A model generated the notes under the pieces. It made no database searches, was not told the origin of the DNA, and saw only the letters and a list, made by a program, of their open reading frames with translations. 64,000 nt of DNA. Source: Methylosinus trichosporium OB3b (GTDB lineage Bacteria > Pseudomonadota > Alphaproteobacteria > Rhizobiales > Beijerinckiaceae). The stretch spans positions 4,426,001-4,490,000 of the forward strand of contig NZ_CP023737.1 in assembly GCF_002752655.1 (NCBI RefSeq), written 5' to 3'. Position numbers and translations under genes: made by a program. Below are positions 7,875 to 17,126 of this stretch, one piece after another (the first letter of the stretch is position 1; each line of letters begins with the position of its first letter).

Positions 7875-9830
7875 GTGAAGTTGGTCGTTCGTTGTCTCAG
7901 TGCGGCAGCCCTGGCGGCGCTCTTCAGCGCAGGGCCGGCGCGCGCCTTCGATTTTTTCGGCCTCCTCGGCGGCGAGGAGCAGCCGCCGGAGCCGAGCGCC
8001 GAAGCGCTGCCCTATAAAATCGAATTCGCCGGCCTCGACGATCAGCCGCAGCTCGAGCGCGCGTTGCAGGATTCCTCCAGCGCCTTTCGCCTCCGCCAGC
8101 AGCCGCCCGCCGCCGGCGCCGGCCTCGCGCGCCGCGTCGTCGCCGATCTGCCGCGCCTCGTCGAGGCGTTGTGGGCCAATGGCTATTACGACGCAGAGGT
8201 GACGGCGAGCGTCGTCGGCGTGACCGTGCAGCCGGACGGCCATGGCGCCGACGCCGCCGCGCTCGCCGCCGAGCGGCTGCGCGGCCAGTCGCTCGCGCCG
8301 ATTCGCATAGAGGTGACGCTCGGCGAGCAATATCATCTGCGCAAGGTCGCGATTCGCGACGCGCGGGCGCGCGCTCCCATCGACGAGGCGCTGCTGCCGA
8401 GGAAGGTCTATGAGCCCGACGCCGATTCGCCGGCTCGCGCCGCCGCGCTGCAATCGATGCAGGCGGCCTTCATCGACGAATTGCGCGCGCATTCGCATCC
8501 GCTCGCCAAGGTCATCGAGACGAAGCCGGTCATCGATCATCGCGAGAAGGCGATGGATGTGACCGTCGTCGTCGATCCGGGGCCGCGCGCGGGCATCGGC
8601 AAGGTGAGCGTGACCGGCGCGCCGGGGATCGATCCCGATGTCATCCGCTCCTTCATCTATCTCGAGGAGGGCGAGGATTATTCGCCGAAGACGCTCGCCG
8701 ACGCGCGCAAATCAGTGGCGCGGCTCGAGGCGATCGGCTCGGTGAAGGTCGAGGACGGCGCGGCGCTCGACGCCAATGGCAATCTGCCGATCGTCATCGA
8801 CACGGCCGAGCGCAAGCGTCATGCGATCGGCGCCGACGCCGTTTATTCCAATGTCGACGGCCCGGGCGTGCGCGCCTATTGGATGGATCGCAACATTTTC
8901 GGCGGCGCCGAGCGGCTGCGCGTCGATCTCGAAGGCGGCCTCGCGCCTTTCGGCTCCTCGCCGAATTACAATGGCCTCTCCTCGGTCCATCTCAACGATC
9001 TCGTCGGACGCGCCAAGGCGAGCTTTCTCGCGCCGGCCGCGCTCGGCGCGCGCGACGATCTGCTCGTCGACGGGATCGCTGTGCGCGAGAAGGTCGACGA
9101 CTACCGGGCCTATTTCGGCAATCTCACCATCGGCGCGCGCCATCGTTTCAGCGATATCGCTTCGGTGCAGGCCGGCGTCGAAGTCGAGCGCGGGCACACG
9201 CACGACGCCTTCGGCCCTCATGATTACTCGCTGCTCGGCTTCCCGCTCTCGGGCAGCTATGACGGCACGGATAATCTGATGGCGCCGACCATGGGCGTGC
9301 GCGCCATCGCCAGCGTCACGCCTTATGTGAAGACCCTGTCCGACAGCGTCGGCTTTCTGCAATCGAAGGCGCAGGTCTCCGGCTATCACGCCTTCGACGA
9401 GGATGGTTTCTACGTGCTCGCCGGCCGCGTCGCGGCGGGGTCGATCATCGGCGCCGGCATCGCCGATATTCCGGCGAGCCATCGCTTCTTCGCCGGCGGC
9501 GGCGGCTCGGTGCGCGGCTATCGCTATCGGTCGTTGAGCCCGGACGAGGGCTTCGGCGTTCCGGTCGGCGGGCGCAGCCTGCTCGAGGCCTCGCTCGAGG
9601 CGCGCATAAAGGTGACGCAGGAGATAGGGATCGTGCCCTTCTATGACGTCGGCGCCGCTTTTTCCTCGCCCTATCCGGATTTCCAGTCGGAGATGCGCTC
9701 TTCGGTGGGCTTGGGGCTGCGCTATTACACGGCGATCGGGCCGGTGCGTCTCGATGTGGCGACGCCGCTCGGCCGCCGGCCGGGCGAGAACAGATTCGCG
9801 ATCTTCATCGGCGTGGGGGAGTCGTTCTGA
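7875..9830 (+). CDS. tamA: Outer-membrane translocation and assembly module protein TamA (Omp85/BamA family)
   Basis: 651 residues. A signal peptide (KLVVRCLSAAALAALFSAGPARA, cleaved before FDFFG) precedes POTRA-like repeats up to about residue 320. A C-terminal surface-antigen beta-barrel follows. The Omp85 signature VRGYRYRSL lies near residue 545 after a Gly-rich AGGGGS. The last residues, FIGVGESF, end on Phe as expected for Bam-assembled barrels. TamA sits in the outer membrane and works with the inner-membrane-anchored TamB, encoded next, in envelope biogenesis and phospholipid or protein transport between membranes. The GTG start is supported by the signal peptide. A repeat-filled 190-nt gap separates it from tamB. 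Confidence 0.92.
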   Translation: MKLVVRCLSAAALAALFSAGPARAFDFFGLLGGEEQPPEPSAEALPYKIEFAGLDDQPQLERALQDSSSAFRLRQQPPAAGAGLARRVVADLPRLVEALWANGYYDAEVTASVVGVTVQPDGHGADAAALAAERLRGQSLAPIRIEVTLGEQYHLRKVAIRDARARAPIDEALLPRKVYEPDADSPARAAALQSMQAAFIDELRAHSHPLAKVIETKPVIDHREKAMDVTVVVDPGPRAGIGKVSVTGAPGIDPDVIRSFIYLEEGEDYSPKTLADARKSVARLEAIGSVKVEDGAALDANGNLPIVIDTAERKRHAIGADAVYSNVDGPGVRAYWMDRNIFGGAERLRVDLEGGLAPFGSSPNYNGLSSVHLNDLVGRAKASFLAPAALGARDDLLVDGIAVREKVDDYRAYFGNLTIGARHRFSDIASVQAGVEVERGHTHDAFGPHDYSLLGFPLSGSYDGTDNLMAPTMGVRAIASVTPYVKTLSDSVGFLQSKAQVSGYHAFDEDGFYVLAGRVAAGSIIGAGIADIPASHRFFAGGGGSVRGYRYRSLSPDEGFGVPVGGRSLLEASLEARIKVTQEIGIVPFYDVGAAFSSPYPDFQSEMRSSVGLGLRYYTAIGPVRLDVATPLGRRPGENRFAIFIGVGESF

Positions 9831-9880
9831 TGGCGCGCGTCGATCGGGTGAAGTCGAACACGCCGGGAGGCTCGCGTGCG

Positions 9881-10009
9881 ACCCTCTCCCATAGGGAGAG
9901 GGTGGCCGCGGAGCGGCCGGGTGAGGGGTTTCCCGCTCGCCGATTTTCCTGCGGCGCCCTCATCCGACCTCGCTTCGCGAGGCCACCTTCTCCCGCGAGC
10001 GGGAGAAGG
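9881..10009. repeat. Dispersed palindromic repeat cluster, family A (copy 1)
   Basis: Two hairpin elements fill the tamA-tamB gap. The first has CCCTCTCCC (9882-9890) paired with GGGAGAGGG (9894-9902), followed by the GGCCGCGGAGCGGCC hairpin. The second (9957-10009) reads CCTCATCCGACC, a GCTTCGC hairpin, then CCTTCTCCCGC paired with GCGGGAGAAGG. The second type recurs at 14374-14520 and 32498-32649, with related short hairpins at 1156 and 57121. AAGGAGG at 10006-10012, at the end of the repeat, is 8 nt before the tamB ATG and so is its ribosome-binding site. Confidence 0.8.
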
Positions 10010-10020
10010 AGGGGCGCCCG

Positions 10021-13000
10021 ATGACGAGGGCTCCCACAAAGCGCCCGCGCTTTCTGCGCATCTTCCTCGGCGCCTTGGTTCTGCTCGGCCTCGCCGCTGT
10101 GGTCGGCGCGCGCTGGAACATTCGCGAGGGGCGCAGCTTTCTCGCCGACGCCATCTCGCGCGCCGCTTCGTCGCCCGGCATGAAGATCGAGATCGGCGCC
10201 TTCGAGGATCCGCTTTCGGCGCGGCCGCTGCTGCGCGATATTTCGATCGCCGACGACAAGGGCGTCTGGCTCACCATCGATCATGTCGCGCTCGGCTGGT
10301 CGCCGCTCGCATTGTTCGCGCTCGAGGTCGATGTCGAGCGTTTCGAGATCGGCCATATCGCCGTCACGCGCCGGCCGGCGCCGGGACCCGCGGCCGCCGC
10401 GCCCAAGAGCGGCGGCGGCGGCTTCTCCATCCCGCAATTGCCGGTGCGGATAAAGCTCGGGCGTCTCGCGCTCGAAAGAATCGCGCTCGCCGAGCCGGTG
10501 CTCGGCGCCGCCGCTGCATTTTCGGTGAGCGGCGACGCCGCGCTGCGCAGCGACGCCGCGCGCTTCTCGCTCGAGGTGAGGCGGCTCGACGCGCCTGGCG
10601 AGATCATCGCCAAGGGCGAGCTCACGCCGGGCTCGAAGGCGTTGCGCTTCTCGCTGACCGCGCGCGAGCCGGAAGGCGGGGCGATCGTGCGCCTCGCGCA
10701 AATCCCGGACCTGCCGGCGCTCGATGTCGCGCTGACCGGAGAGGGGACGCTCGACGATCTATCGGCGCGTCTCGCCGCCAAGGCCGGCGAGACCGAAGCC
10801 AATGGCGCCGCGCAGTTGCGGCGCGCCGGCGCCGCGCGGCGCCTCGATCTCGATTTTTCCGCGCGCGTCGCGCCGCTGCTGCCGCCGTCGGTCGCCATCG
10901 TCTTTGCCGGCGCGACGCGGCTCGACGGCGCTGCGACCTTCTCGGACGATGGTTCGGCCACGGTGGAGCGCATGACGCTCGCGGCCGCGGCGCTGCGCAT
11001 CGACGCGACGGGCAGCCTCGGCGCCGATGGCGCGCTCGCCGCCGACCTCACGGTGAAGGGGCCGCCCGCGTCCGAAGAGGCGCAGTTCCGCGCGAAGACG
11101 CTGGACGCCGCGATCCGTCTCGCCGGAACTCTGTCGCGGCCGAGCGCACAAATTCATTGGTTGGTCGAGGATGCGCGCGGGCCCTTCGGCCGCATCGGCC
11201 ACAGCGACGGCGACTTGTCTCTCGCCGCGGCGAAGAAGGGCGACGAGCGCTTCGACCTCGAGGGCAAGGCGCAGGGCGCGGGCCTCTCCTTCGTCGATCG
11301 CGGCCTGTCGGAGGCGATCGGCGACAGCTTCTCTTTCGTCTTGCGCGGCCGCGCCACCCGCGCCGGCGACGCCGAGATCGATCTCGCCACGCTGACGATC
11401 GGCGCCGCCGAGGCCGGCTTCGCTGGGCGCGTCGGACCGGACGTCGTCGATGGCAAGGCGAGCCTCTCGGCGCAGAGCCTCGCGCGCTTCTCGCGTTTCG
11501 CCGGCCGCGAGCTGCGCGGCGCGCTGACATTCTCCGCTGTGCTGAAGGGCGCGCCGAAGGACGGGACGCTGACGGCGACGCTGGGCGGCGCCGTCGCTTC
11601 GCCGGCGATCGGCGTCGCCGCGCTCGACGGATTGCTCGGCCGCCGGCTCGCGCTCACCGGCGTGGCCGGCCTCACGCCGGGCGGCGGCCTGCGCTTCGAC
11701 CATCTCGCGCTCGCCGCCGATCATCTCCAGGCGACCATCGACGGCGCTGCGACGCGCGAAGCCGCCGACATTGTCGCCCGAATCGCGCTTCCCGATCTTC
11801 ATCGCGCCGACGCGCGCTTTTCGGGGCGCGCCGATGTCGAGGCGAAGATTCTCGGCTCGCTGGACAAGCCCGATGCGCGAGTCGTGGCGACGCTGACCGA
11901 TGTCCGCGCGGCCGGCCGCGGTATTCCGAAGCTCACGGTCGAGTCCGACGCGCGCGATCTGCTCGGCGCGCTCGATCTTTCCGCCACATTGCAGGGGACC
12001 GTCGACGGCGCCGCCGCGCAAGGCGGCGCCCATGTCGCCAAGGCCGGCGAGGGCTGGAGCGTCGATCGGCTCGACGTCGCGGTCGGACGCGCGGCGCTGA
12101 AAGGCGCGCTCGCGCTCGACGCCGCGGGCCTCGCCAAAGGACGGATCGCGCTCACGGCGCCCGATCTCGACGATTTCTCCGTTTTCGCGCTGCAGAAGCT
12201 CGCCGGCTCGCTCGACGCCGACATTGCGCTCGACGGCGCCAATGGCGGGCAGAATATCCGCATCGACGCCAAGGGCGCGCGCATTCGCGCCGGCGACGCC
12301 TCGATCGAGCGCCTTTCGGCGAAGATCTCCGGGCGCGACCTGCTGCGCCGGCCGGCGCTCGACGGCGACGCCGCGCTCGATGGCGCGCATGTCGGCGGGC
12401 AGACGATCTCGAAAGCGCGGCTGCGCGCGAGCCCGTCCGAGGGCGGCAGCGCGCTCGACCTCACCGCCGAAGCGATGGGCGCGGCGCTCGCCTTGCGCGG
12501 CGTGCTGACGCCGGGCGAGCCGATGCGGCTCGATCTGCGCGCGCTATCGGTGGAACGCGGCGGCAAGAAGATCGCGCTCGCCGCTCCGACGACGATCACG
12601 CTCGACAAAGGCGTCGTCGAGCTGAAGGATTTCGCGCTCGCTGCGGGCGCCGGCCGGCTGCGCCTGAAAGGCCGGATCGGCGAGCGGCTCGATCTTACCG
12701 CAGAGGCGCGCGCCCTGCCTCTGTCGATCGCCACTATGGCCGATGCGAGTCTTTCGCTCGACGGCGCGCTCGACGCCGATGCGCGCGTCGAAGGCCCGGC
12801 CGCGGCGCCCGGCGGCGAGTGGAAGGTCAAGCTCGCCAAGCTCGCGGCGCCGCAGACGCGCAGCAACGGCCTGCCGCCGATCGACATCGCCGCCCATGGC
12901 GCGCTCGGCGGCGGGCGCACGACGCTCGACGCCGACATCGCGCTCGGCTCGGCGGGGCGCATCGCCATCGCCGGATCGGCGCCGCTCTCGGCGACCGGCG

Positions 13001-14310
13001 GGCTCGATCTCGCGATCAAGGGAGCGGTCGACGCCAAGCTCGCCGACACGGCGCTCGCCGCCGGCGGCCAGACCTTGCGCGGCAAGGCCAATATCGATCT
13101 GCGCGTGATCGGCGCCGCCGCCGCGCCGCAGCTCGCCGGCTCCGTCATCCTGCGCGAGGGCGCTTTCGCCGATCCGGTCAATGGCGTCGCTCTCGTCCAT
13201 ATCGACGCGCGCATCGAAGGCAAAGGCCGCGAGTTGAACATTGCGCAGCTGACGGCGCAGACGCGCAATGGCGGCCGCATCACCGTCACCGGCCGTGTCG
13301 CCGTCGCGCCGGAGACCGGCTTTCCCGGCGCCATTCACATCATGGCGCGCAACGCCCAGCTCGTCTCCAGCGAGATTGTGACCGCGACCTCCGATCTCGA
13401 TCTCGACATCGGCGGCGCCCTCGCACGGGCGCCGCGCGTCAGCGGGCGCGTGCGGCTCGCCAGCATGGAGGTCAATGTGCCCGACCGCCTGCCGGCCTCG
13501 GCGATCGCGCCGCCCGGGGCCACGCACATCGCCCCGGGCGAATTCGCCAAGCGCATGATCGCGCTCGAGAAACAAGCCAAGGAGAAGGCTGGAAAGAAGA
13601 CCTCCTTCGATGCGGCGATCGATCTTGCCATCGCCGCGCCCAACCGCATCTTCGTGCGCGGCCGCGGCATAGATGCGGAGTTCGGCGGCGAGCTGCGCTT
13701 GACCGGAACGCTGCAGAAGCCGGTCGCCAATGGCGCCTTCGATCTGCGGCGCGGGCGCCTGCAGCTGCTGACGCAGCGCATCGACATTTCGCGCGGGCGG
13801 CTGACCTTCGCTGGCGGCCTCGTTCCACAGCTCGATTTTTCCGCGGAGACGACGGCGGGCGATGTGACCGCGACCATCGGCGTCTCCGGTCCGGCGGCGC
13901 TTCCGAGCTTCGCCTTCTCCTCGACGCCGTCGCTGCCTCAGGACGAGGTGCTGTCGCGGCTGCTGTTCGCCAAGGCCTCGGGCTCGCTGTCGCCGTTCCA
14001 GGCGGTGCAGCTCGCCGCCGCGCTCGCGCAATTCTCGGGCGCCGGCACGGGCGTCGACGCCTTCGAGAAGATGCGCCGCGCGCTCGGCGTCGATTCGCTC
14101 GATCTCGAGGCCGGCGGCGGCGAGGGGCCGAAGGTCGGGGCCTCGCGCTATATTTCGGATCGCATCAGCGTCGGCGTGCGCACCGGCATGAAGCCCGAGC
14201 AGACCGCGGTCGGCGTCGGCGTCGATGTGACCAAGAATGTGCGGGTGAAGGGCGAGACGCGCGTGGACGGCAAGAGCTCCGTGGGCGTCGGCGTGGAATG
14301 GGAGTATTGA
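10021..14310 (+). CDS. tamB: Translocation and assembly module protein TamB
   Basis: 1429 residues. One N-terminal transmembrane helix (FLRIFLGALVLLGLAAVVGA, about residues 11-30) precedes a very long repetitive region of short beta-strands (AsmA-like/DUF490 groove). The conserved C-terminal TamB domain occupies the last ~350 residues, ending VGVGVEWEY. It spans the periplasm from the inner membrane to TamA and is thought to carry lipids or aid outer-membrane protein assembly. A strong ribosome-binding site (AAGGAGG, 8 nt upstream) lies at the edge of the preceding repeat. Pairing with tamA immediately upstream supports the name. Confidence 0.92.
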   Translation: MTRAPTKRPRFLRIFLGALVLLGLAAVVGARWNIREGRSFLADAISRAASSPGMKIEIGAFEDPLSARPLLRDISIADDKGVWLTIDHVALGWSPLALFALEVDVERFEIGHIAVTRRPAPGPAAAAPKSGGGGFSIPQLPVRIKLGRLALERIALAEPVLGAAAAFSVSGDAALRSDAARFSLEVRRLDAPGEIIAKGELTPGSKALRFSLTAREPEGGAIVRLAQIPDLPALDVALTGEGTLDDLSARLAAKAGETEANGAAQLRRAGAARRLDLDFSARVAPLLPPSVAIVFAGATRLDGAATFSDDGSATVERMTLAAAALRIDATGSLGADGALAADLTVKGPPASEEAQFRAKTLDAAIRLAGTLSRPSAQIHWLVEDARGPFGRIGHSDGDLSLAAAKKGDERFDLEGKAQGAGLSFVDRGLSEAIGDSFSFVLRGRATRAGDAEIDLATLTIGAAEAGFAGRVGPDVVDGKASLSAQSLARFSRFAGRELRGALTFSAVLKGAPKDGTLTATLGGAVASPAIGVAALDGLLGRRLALTGVAGLTPGGGLRFDHLALAADHLQATIDGAATREAADIVARIALPDLHRADARFSGRADVEAKILGSLDKPDARVVATLTDVRAAGRGIPKLTVESDARDLLGALDLSATLQGTVDGAAAQGGAHVAKAGEGWSVDRLDVAVGRAALKGALALDAAGLAKGRIALTAPDLDDFSVFALQKLAGSLDADIALDGANGGQNIRIDAKGARIRAGDASIERLSAKISGRDLLRRPALDGDAALDGAHVGGQTISKARLRASPSEGGSALDLTAEAMGAALALRGVLTPGEPMRLDLRALSVERGGKKIALAAPTTITLDKGVVELKDFALAAGAGRLRLKGRIGERLDLTAEARALPLSIATMADASLSLDGALDADARVEGPAAAPGGEWKVKLAKLAAPQTRSNGLPPIDIAAHGALGGGRTTLDADIALGSAGRIAIAGSAPLSATGGLDLAIKGAVDAKLADTALAAGGQTLRGKANIDLRVIGAAAAPQLAGSVILREGAFADPVNGVALVHIDARIEGKGRELNIAQLTAQTRNGGRITVTGRVAVAPETGFPGAIHIMARNAQLVSSEIVTATSDLDLDIGGALARAPRVSGRVRLASMEVNVPDRLPASAIAPPGATHIAPGEFAKRMIALEKQAKEKAGKKTSFDAAIDLAIAAPNRIFVRGRGIDAEFGGELRLTGTLQKPVANGAFDLRRGRLQLLTQRIDISRGRLTFAGGLVPQLDFSAETTAGDVTATIGVSGPAALPSFAFSSTPSLPQDEVLSRLLFAKASGSLSPFQAVQLAAALAQFSGAGTGVDAFEKMRRALGVDSLDLEAGGGEGPKVGASRYISDRISVGVRTGMKPEQTAVGVGVDVTKNVRVKGETRVDGKSSVGVGVEWEY

Positions 14311-14373
14311 CCGGGCCGGGCGCGGCGCCTAATCCTGTGCGCAGCAGGTCGAACCAGAATCTCGACGCGCGCT

Positions 14374-14520
14374 CCTTCTCCCGCATGGCGGGAGAAGGCA
14401 GCCCGACGAAGTCGGGTCGGATGAGGGCGCCTGTGGGCTCGCGGCGATCCATCTCATCGGCTCGGACCCTCATCCGACCCCGCTTCGCGGGGCCACCTTC
14501 TCCCGCCATGCGGGAGAAGG
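14374..14520. repeat. Dispersed palindromic repeat, family A (copy 2, inverted pair)
   Basis: Two family A elements face each other. The first (14374-14427) has CCTTCTCCCGC paired with GCGGGAGAAGG, then GGTCGGATGAGGG. The second (14468-14520) is the reverse arrangement, CCCTCATCCGACC through GCGGGAGAAGG. Together they could fold into one long hairpin or be a mobile BIME-like unit. They lie between tamB and glyQ. Confidence 0.8.
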
Positions 14521-14557
14521 AAGCGCCCATGCGTTCCGCAAATGAAGGACACGACGC

Positions 14558-15481
14558 ATGACCGCCGCCGCCCGCCTGTCGCCCAAGAATTCCTTCCAGG
14601 GGCTGATCCTCACGCTGCAGAACTTCTGGGCGGAGCAGGGCTGCGTCATTCTCCAGCCCTATGACATGGAGATGGGCGCCGGCACCTTTCATCCGGCCAC
14701 CACTCTGCGCGCGCTCGGGCCCAAGCCCTGGAAGGCCGCCTATGTGCAGCCGAGCCGGCGGCCCAAGGACGGGCGCTATGGCGAGAATCCCAATCGGCTG
14801 CAGCATTTCTACCAATATCAGGTGATCCTGAAACCCTCGCCGCCCGATCTGCAGTCGCTCTACCTCGCCTCGCTGGCGGCGATCGGCGTCGATGCGACGC
14901 TGCACGACATCCGCTTCGTCGAGGATGATTGGGAGAGCCCGACGCTCGGCGCCTGGGGGCTCGGCTGGGAATGCTGGTGCGACGGCATGGAGGTCTCGCA
15001 ATTCACCTATTTTCAGCAGGTCGCCGGCTTCGATTGCGCGCCGGTCGCCGGCGAGCTGACCTATGGCCTCGAGCGCCTCGCCTGCTATCTGCAGGGCGTC
15101 GATTCTATCATGGAGCTGAATTTCAACGGCGGCGAAGGCGCGGACAAAGTCACTTACGGCGACGTGTTCCTCCAGGCCGAGCAGGAATATTCGCGCCATA
15201 ATTTCGAGGCCGCCGACACCGCCAAGCTGTTCTCCGATTTCCGCGCCGCCGAGGCCGAATGCCGAGCGCTGCTCGGTTTCGGCGACAGGGGCGAGGGGCG
15301 CCATCTGATGGCGCTGCCGGCCTATGACCAATGCGTGAAGGCGAGCCACGCCTTCAATCTGCTCGACGCGCGCGGCGTCATCTCGGTGACCGAGCGGCAG
15401 AGCTATATCCTGCGCGTGCGCGAGCTGGCGCGCGCCTGCGGGGCCGCCTGGCTGCGCACCGAGGGCGGCGGCGCCGGCTGA
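14558..15481 (+). CDS. glyQ: Glycine--tRNA ligase alpha subunit
   Basis: 307 residues, the usual length. It charges tRNA-Gly as part of the alpha2beta2 bacterial enzyme; this subunit carries the class II catalytic core. Diagnostic segments are [73 protein letters not shown] and [23 protein letters not shown] precedes the ATG. The beta subunit gene (glyS), normally close downstream, is not found here: the next gene is a small SOS-controlled one and then chaC on the other strand. Confidence 0.97.
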   Translation: MTAAARLSPKNSFQGLILTLQNFWAEQGCVILQPYDMEMGAGTFHPATTLRALGPKPWKAAYVQPSRRPKDGRYGENPNRLQHFYQYQVILKPSPPDLQSLYLASLAAIGVDATLHDIRFVEDDWESPTLGAWGLGWECWCDGMEVSQFTYFQQVAGFDCAPVAGELTYGLERLACYLQGVDSIMELNFNGGEGADKVTYGDVFLQAEQEYSRHNFEAADTAKLFSDFRAAEAECRALLGFGDRGEGRHLMALPAYDQCVKASHAFNLLDARGVISVTERQSYILRVRELARACGAAWLRTEGGGAG

Positions 15482-15500
15482 ACGGCGGCGCTTTTTCAGC

Positions 15501-15535
15501 TTGACGTTTGTTCTTTTTATGTTCTAATTCTGTTC
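15501..15535 (+). promoter_or_regulatory. LexA (SOS) box overlapping a sigma70-type promoter
   Basis: GTTC occurs three times at exactly 11-nt steps (15510, 15521, 15532), giving two overlapping copies of GTTC-N7-GTTC, the alphaproteobacterial LexA operator. The box overlaps a promoter-like pair, TTGACG (15501-15506) and TCTAAT (15523-15528), separated by 16 nt and each one base off consensus. The next start codon on this strand is at 15576. This arrangement is expected for a DNA-damage-induced gene. Confidence 0.8.
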
Positions 15536-15575
15536 ACGATCTCAATTGATCGGATGTCTTTTCGTGAGGTTGATC

Positions 15576-15968
15576 ATGCAGGTGATCGACGGAGAATCTG
15601 GTTCAGCCGGCGCTTTCGCGGCGCCGTCGAGCCCGGGCCGGGAGCTGGCGTCGTTGAGCGCCAGCGGGCTCGGCGAGCGCTTCTATTCCTGGCGCGCGTC
15701 CTGCGGACGTCTCTATGTCTGCTCGATTTTCCGGGCCGAAGAGGCCGCGCTCATCGCCGCTTTCGCCGGCGCTGCGGTCATCGGCGTGGTCCATGAGGGC
15801 GCGACGCGTCGGCCGGTCTGCGTGTTCGCGTCGGACGCATTGGCGACGGCGGCAGGGCGGCGCCTCAGGGCGGATGCGCGCCGGCTCGGCGTCAATGAAT
15901 GGCACGTGCGCTTTTGCACGGGCGACCGCGATTTGACGCGCCGCTTCGCCCGGGCGCTGCTGAGCTGA
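15576..15968 (+). CDS. Small protein of unknown function, predicted SOS-regulated
   Basis: 130 residues from ATG 15576, preceded by GTGAGG with a 7-nt spacer; an ATG at 15546 would lie close behind the LexA box and lacks a good site. No known domain is recognised. The protein looks soluble alpha/beta. It has a disordered-looking first 25 residues, a hydrophobic stretch AALIAAFAGAAVIGVVHEGA, four Cys, a basic region (GRRLRADARRLGV) and a tryptophan-containing HVRFCTGDRDLTRRFARALL tail. The strong LexA operator/promoter suggests a role in DNA-damage response, for instance as a division inhibitor, polymerase accessory protein or toxin. That is inference from regulation only. Confidence 0.75.
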   Translation: MQVIDGESGSAGAFAAPSSPGRELASLSASGLGERFYSWRASCGRLYVCSIFRAEEAALIAAFAGAAVIGVVHEGATRRPVCVFASDALATAAGRRLRADARRLGVNEWHVRFCTGDRDLTRRFARALLS

Positions 15969-15975
15969 GGGTCGA

Positions 15976-16545
15976 TCAGGCGCTGCGCCGCTCCGCCGCG
16001 GGCTCCGTATCGTTCGACGCTTTGAGGCGGCGCACGATCTCGGCCAGCGCCGAATCATGCACCTCCAGCTGCCGCAGATGCTCATAGGTGTTGCGCACAT
16101 AATCGGGATTGGCGCCCGAGGCGCCGACGCCGCGCGCCACCAGCCGCGCCATCTCCTCGATCGGGAGACGCCCGGCATATTGCTCATGGGCGCGGTCGAC
16201 GACGAAAGTGAGCGCGCGTGTCGCTCCGCCACAGGGGAGCCGCAGGCCGACCATGCGCTCCACATAGACGGAGGTGACGAGCTCGCGTGCGCGGAGATAG
16301 GCGAGCGTCTCGGCCCGGGCCGCGCCGGCGACCCTGAAAGCGACGCCATGGCAGGAGCCGCCGTAATCGAGCCCGAGCACTAGCCCCGGGGCCTCCGGCG
16401 TGCCGCGATGGACATGCGAGAACACGCATAAGGAGCGGTGATAGCCATGCACGAAAGCCTGGGTCCTCTCGATGAAATCGAACCCGGGCCGCCACATCAG
16501 CGAGCCATAGCCGAACACCCAGAAGTCGTCGCCCGTCGTCGTCAT
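15976..16545 (-). CDS. Gamma-glutamylcyclotransferase, ChaC family
   Basis: 189 residues from ATG 16545, chosen because GGAAGGAAG directly precedes it and the conserved fold starts soon after. The N-terminus has FWVFGYGSLMWRPGF, the substrate-binding YGSL motif. SLCVFSHVHRGTPEAPGLVLGLD and GGSCHGVAFRV follow, typical of ChaC-like proteins, which cleave glutathione to 5-oxoproline and Cys-Gly. The C-terminal helix contains PDYVRNTYEHLRQLEVHD. It converges with the SOS gene (7 nt between stops). Cytosolic; a role in glutathione turnover is inferred from the family. Confidence 0.9.
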   Translation of the reverse strand: MTTTGDDFWVFGYGSLMWRPGFDFIERTQAFVHGYHRSLCVFSHVHRGTPEAPGLVLGLDYGGSCHGVAFRVAGAARAETLAYLRARELVTSVYVERMVGLRLPCGGATRALTFVVDRAHEQYAGRLPIEEMARLVARGVGASGANPDYVRNTYEHLRQLEVHDSALAEIVRRLKASNDTEPAAERRSA

Positions 16546-16825
16546 CTTCCTTCCGATTCGGCCGCGATTCCCGTTCACGGCGCGTTATCCATGAAGCTCG
16601 CCGTATTTCGTCGGCGCGTAAAGCGCAATGTGCGCGCATATTCGGCGAAAAAATGGAATTGCGCGATGTCGTCACGGCGACGAGCTGAGCCATGACGCTG
16701 GAAAACGCTCGATCGTCAGCCGAATACGGAGTTCGGCTCCGGCGTCTCCACAGCTTGCGGCGGATCGGCGCATCCGCTTATCTGCTCTACGGTTTACGGT
16801 TTTTTCGTCGAGGGAGACTGATTTC

Positions 16826-17107
16826 ATGAAGATCCTCGTTCCGCTCTTGCTGTCGGCGGCGCTGGTGGCTCCGTCCGGCGCGGCCTTCGCCGACCCGGCC
16901 GATTCGAAGGCGCCGAAATATTGCGCTGATTCGCTCGGCCGGCGCGTCATCTGTCCGACTCGTGAAGGCCGTTCGGTCGGCTCGTCGGACGAAGATCCAG
17001 ACCCCTTGCTGGTCGGCGGCGGCGTGCTTCTGCTCGGCGGCGTCACGGCCGGCGCGCTGGCGCTCACCAATCGTCGGAACGACGGCCCCGTGTTTTTCGA
17101 GCCGTGA
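16826..17107 (+). CDS. Small secreted or membrane protein, unknown
   Basis: 94 residues. The start is supported by AGGGAGA 9 nt upstream and by the signal peptide it reveals (KILVPLLLSAALVAPSGAAFA, cleaved before DPAD). A short Cys-containing segment (KYCADSLGRRVICPT) could form one disulfide. A second hydrophobic segment, LLVGGGVLLLGGVTAGALAL, suggests inner-membrane attachment near the C-terminus. It resembles small envelope proteins common in Hyphomicrobiales. The function is unknown. Confidence 0.7.
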   Translation: MKILVPLLLSAALVAPSGAAFADPADSKAPKYCADSLGRRVICPTREGRSVGSSDEDPDPLLVGGGVLLLGGVTAGALALTNRRNDGPVFFEP

Positions 17108-17126
17108 TCGAAGCCTTTTCCCGGTT

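Noticed and set aside
9876..14561. Long plus-strand frame overlapping tamB in another frame
   Set aside because: Almost entirely Arg/Ala/Gly; the frame of tamB has a membrane anchor, conserved C-terminus and ribosome-binding site.
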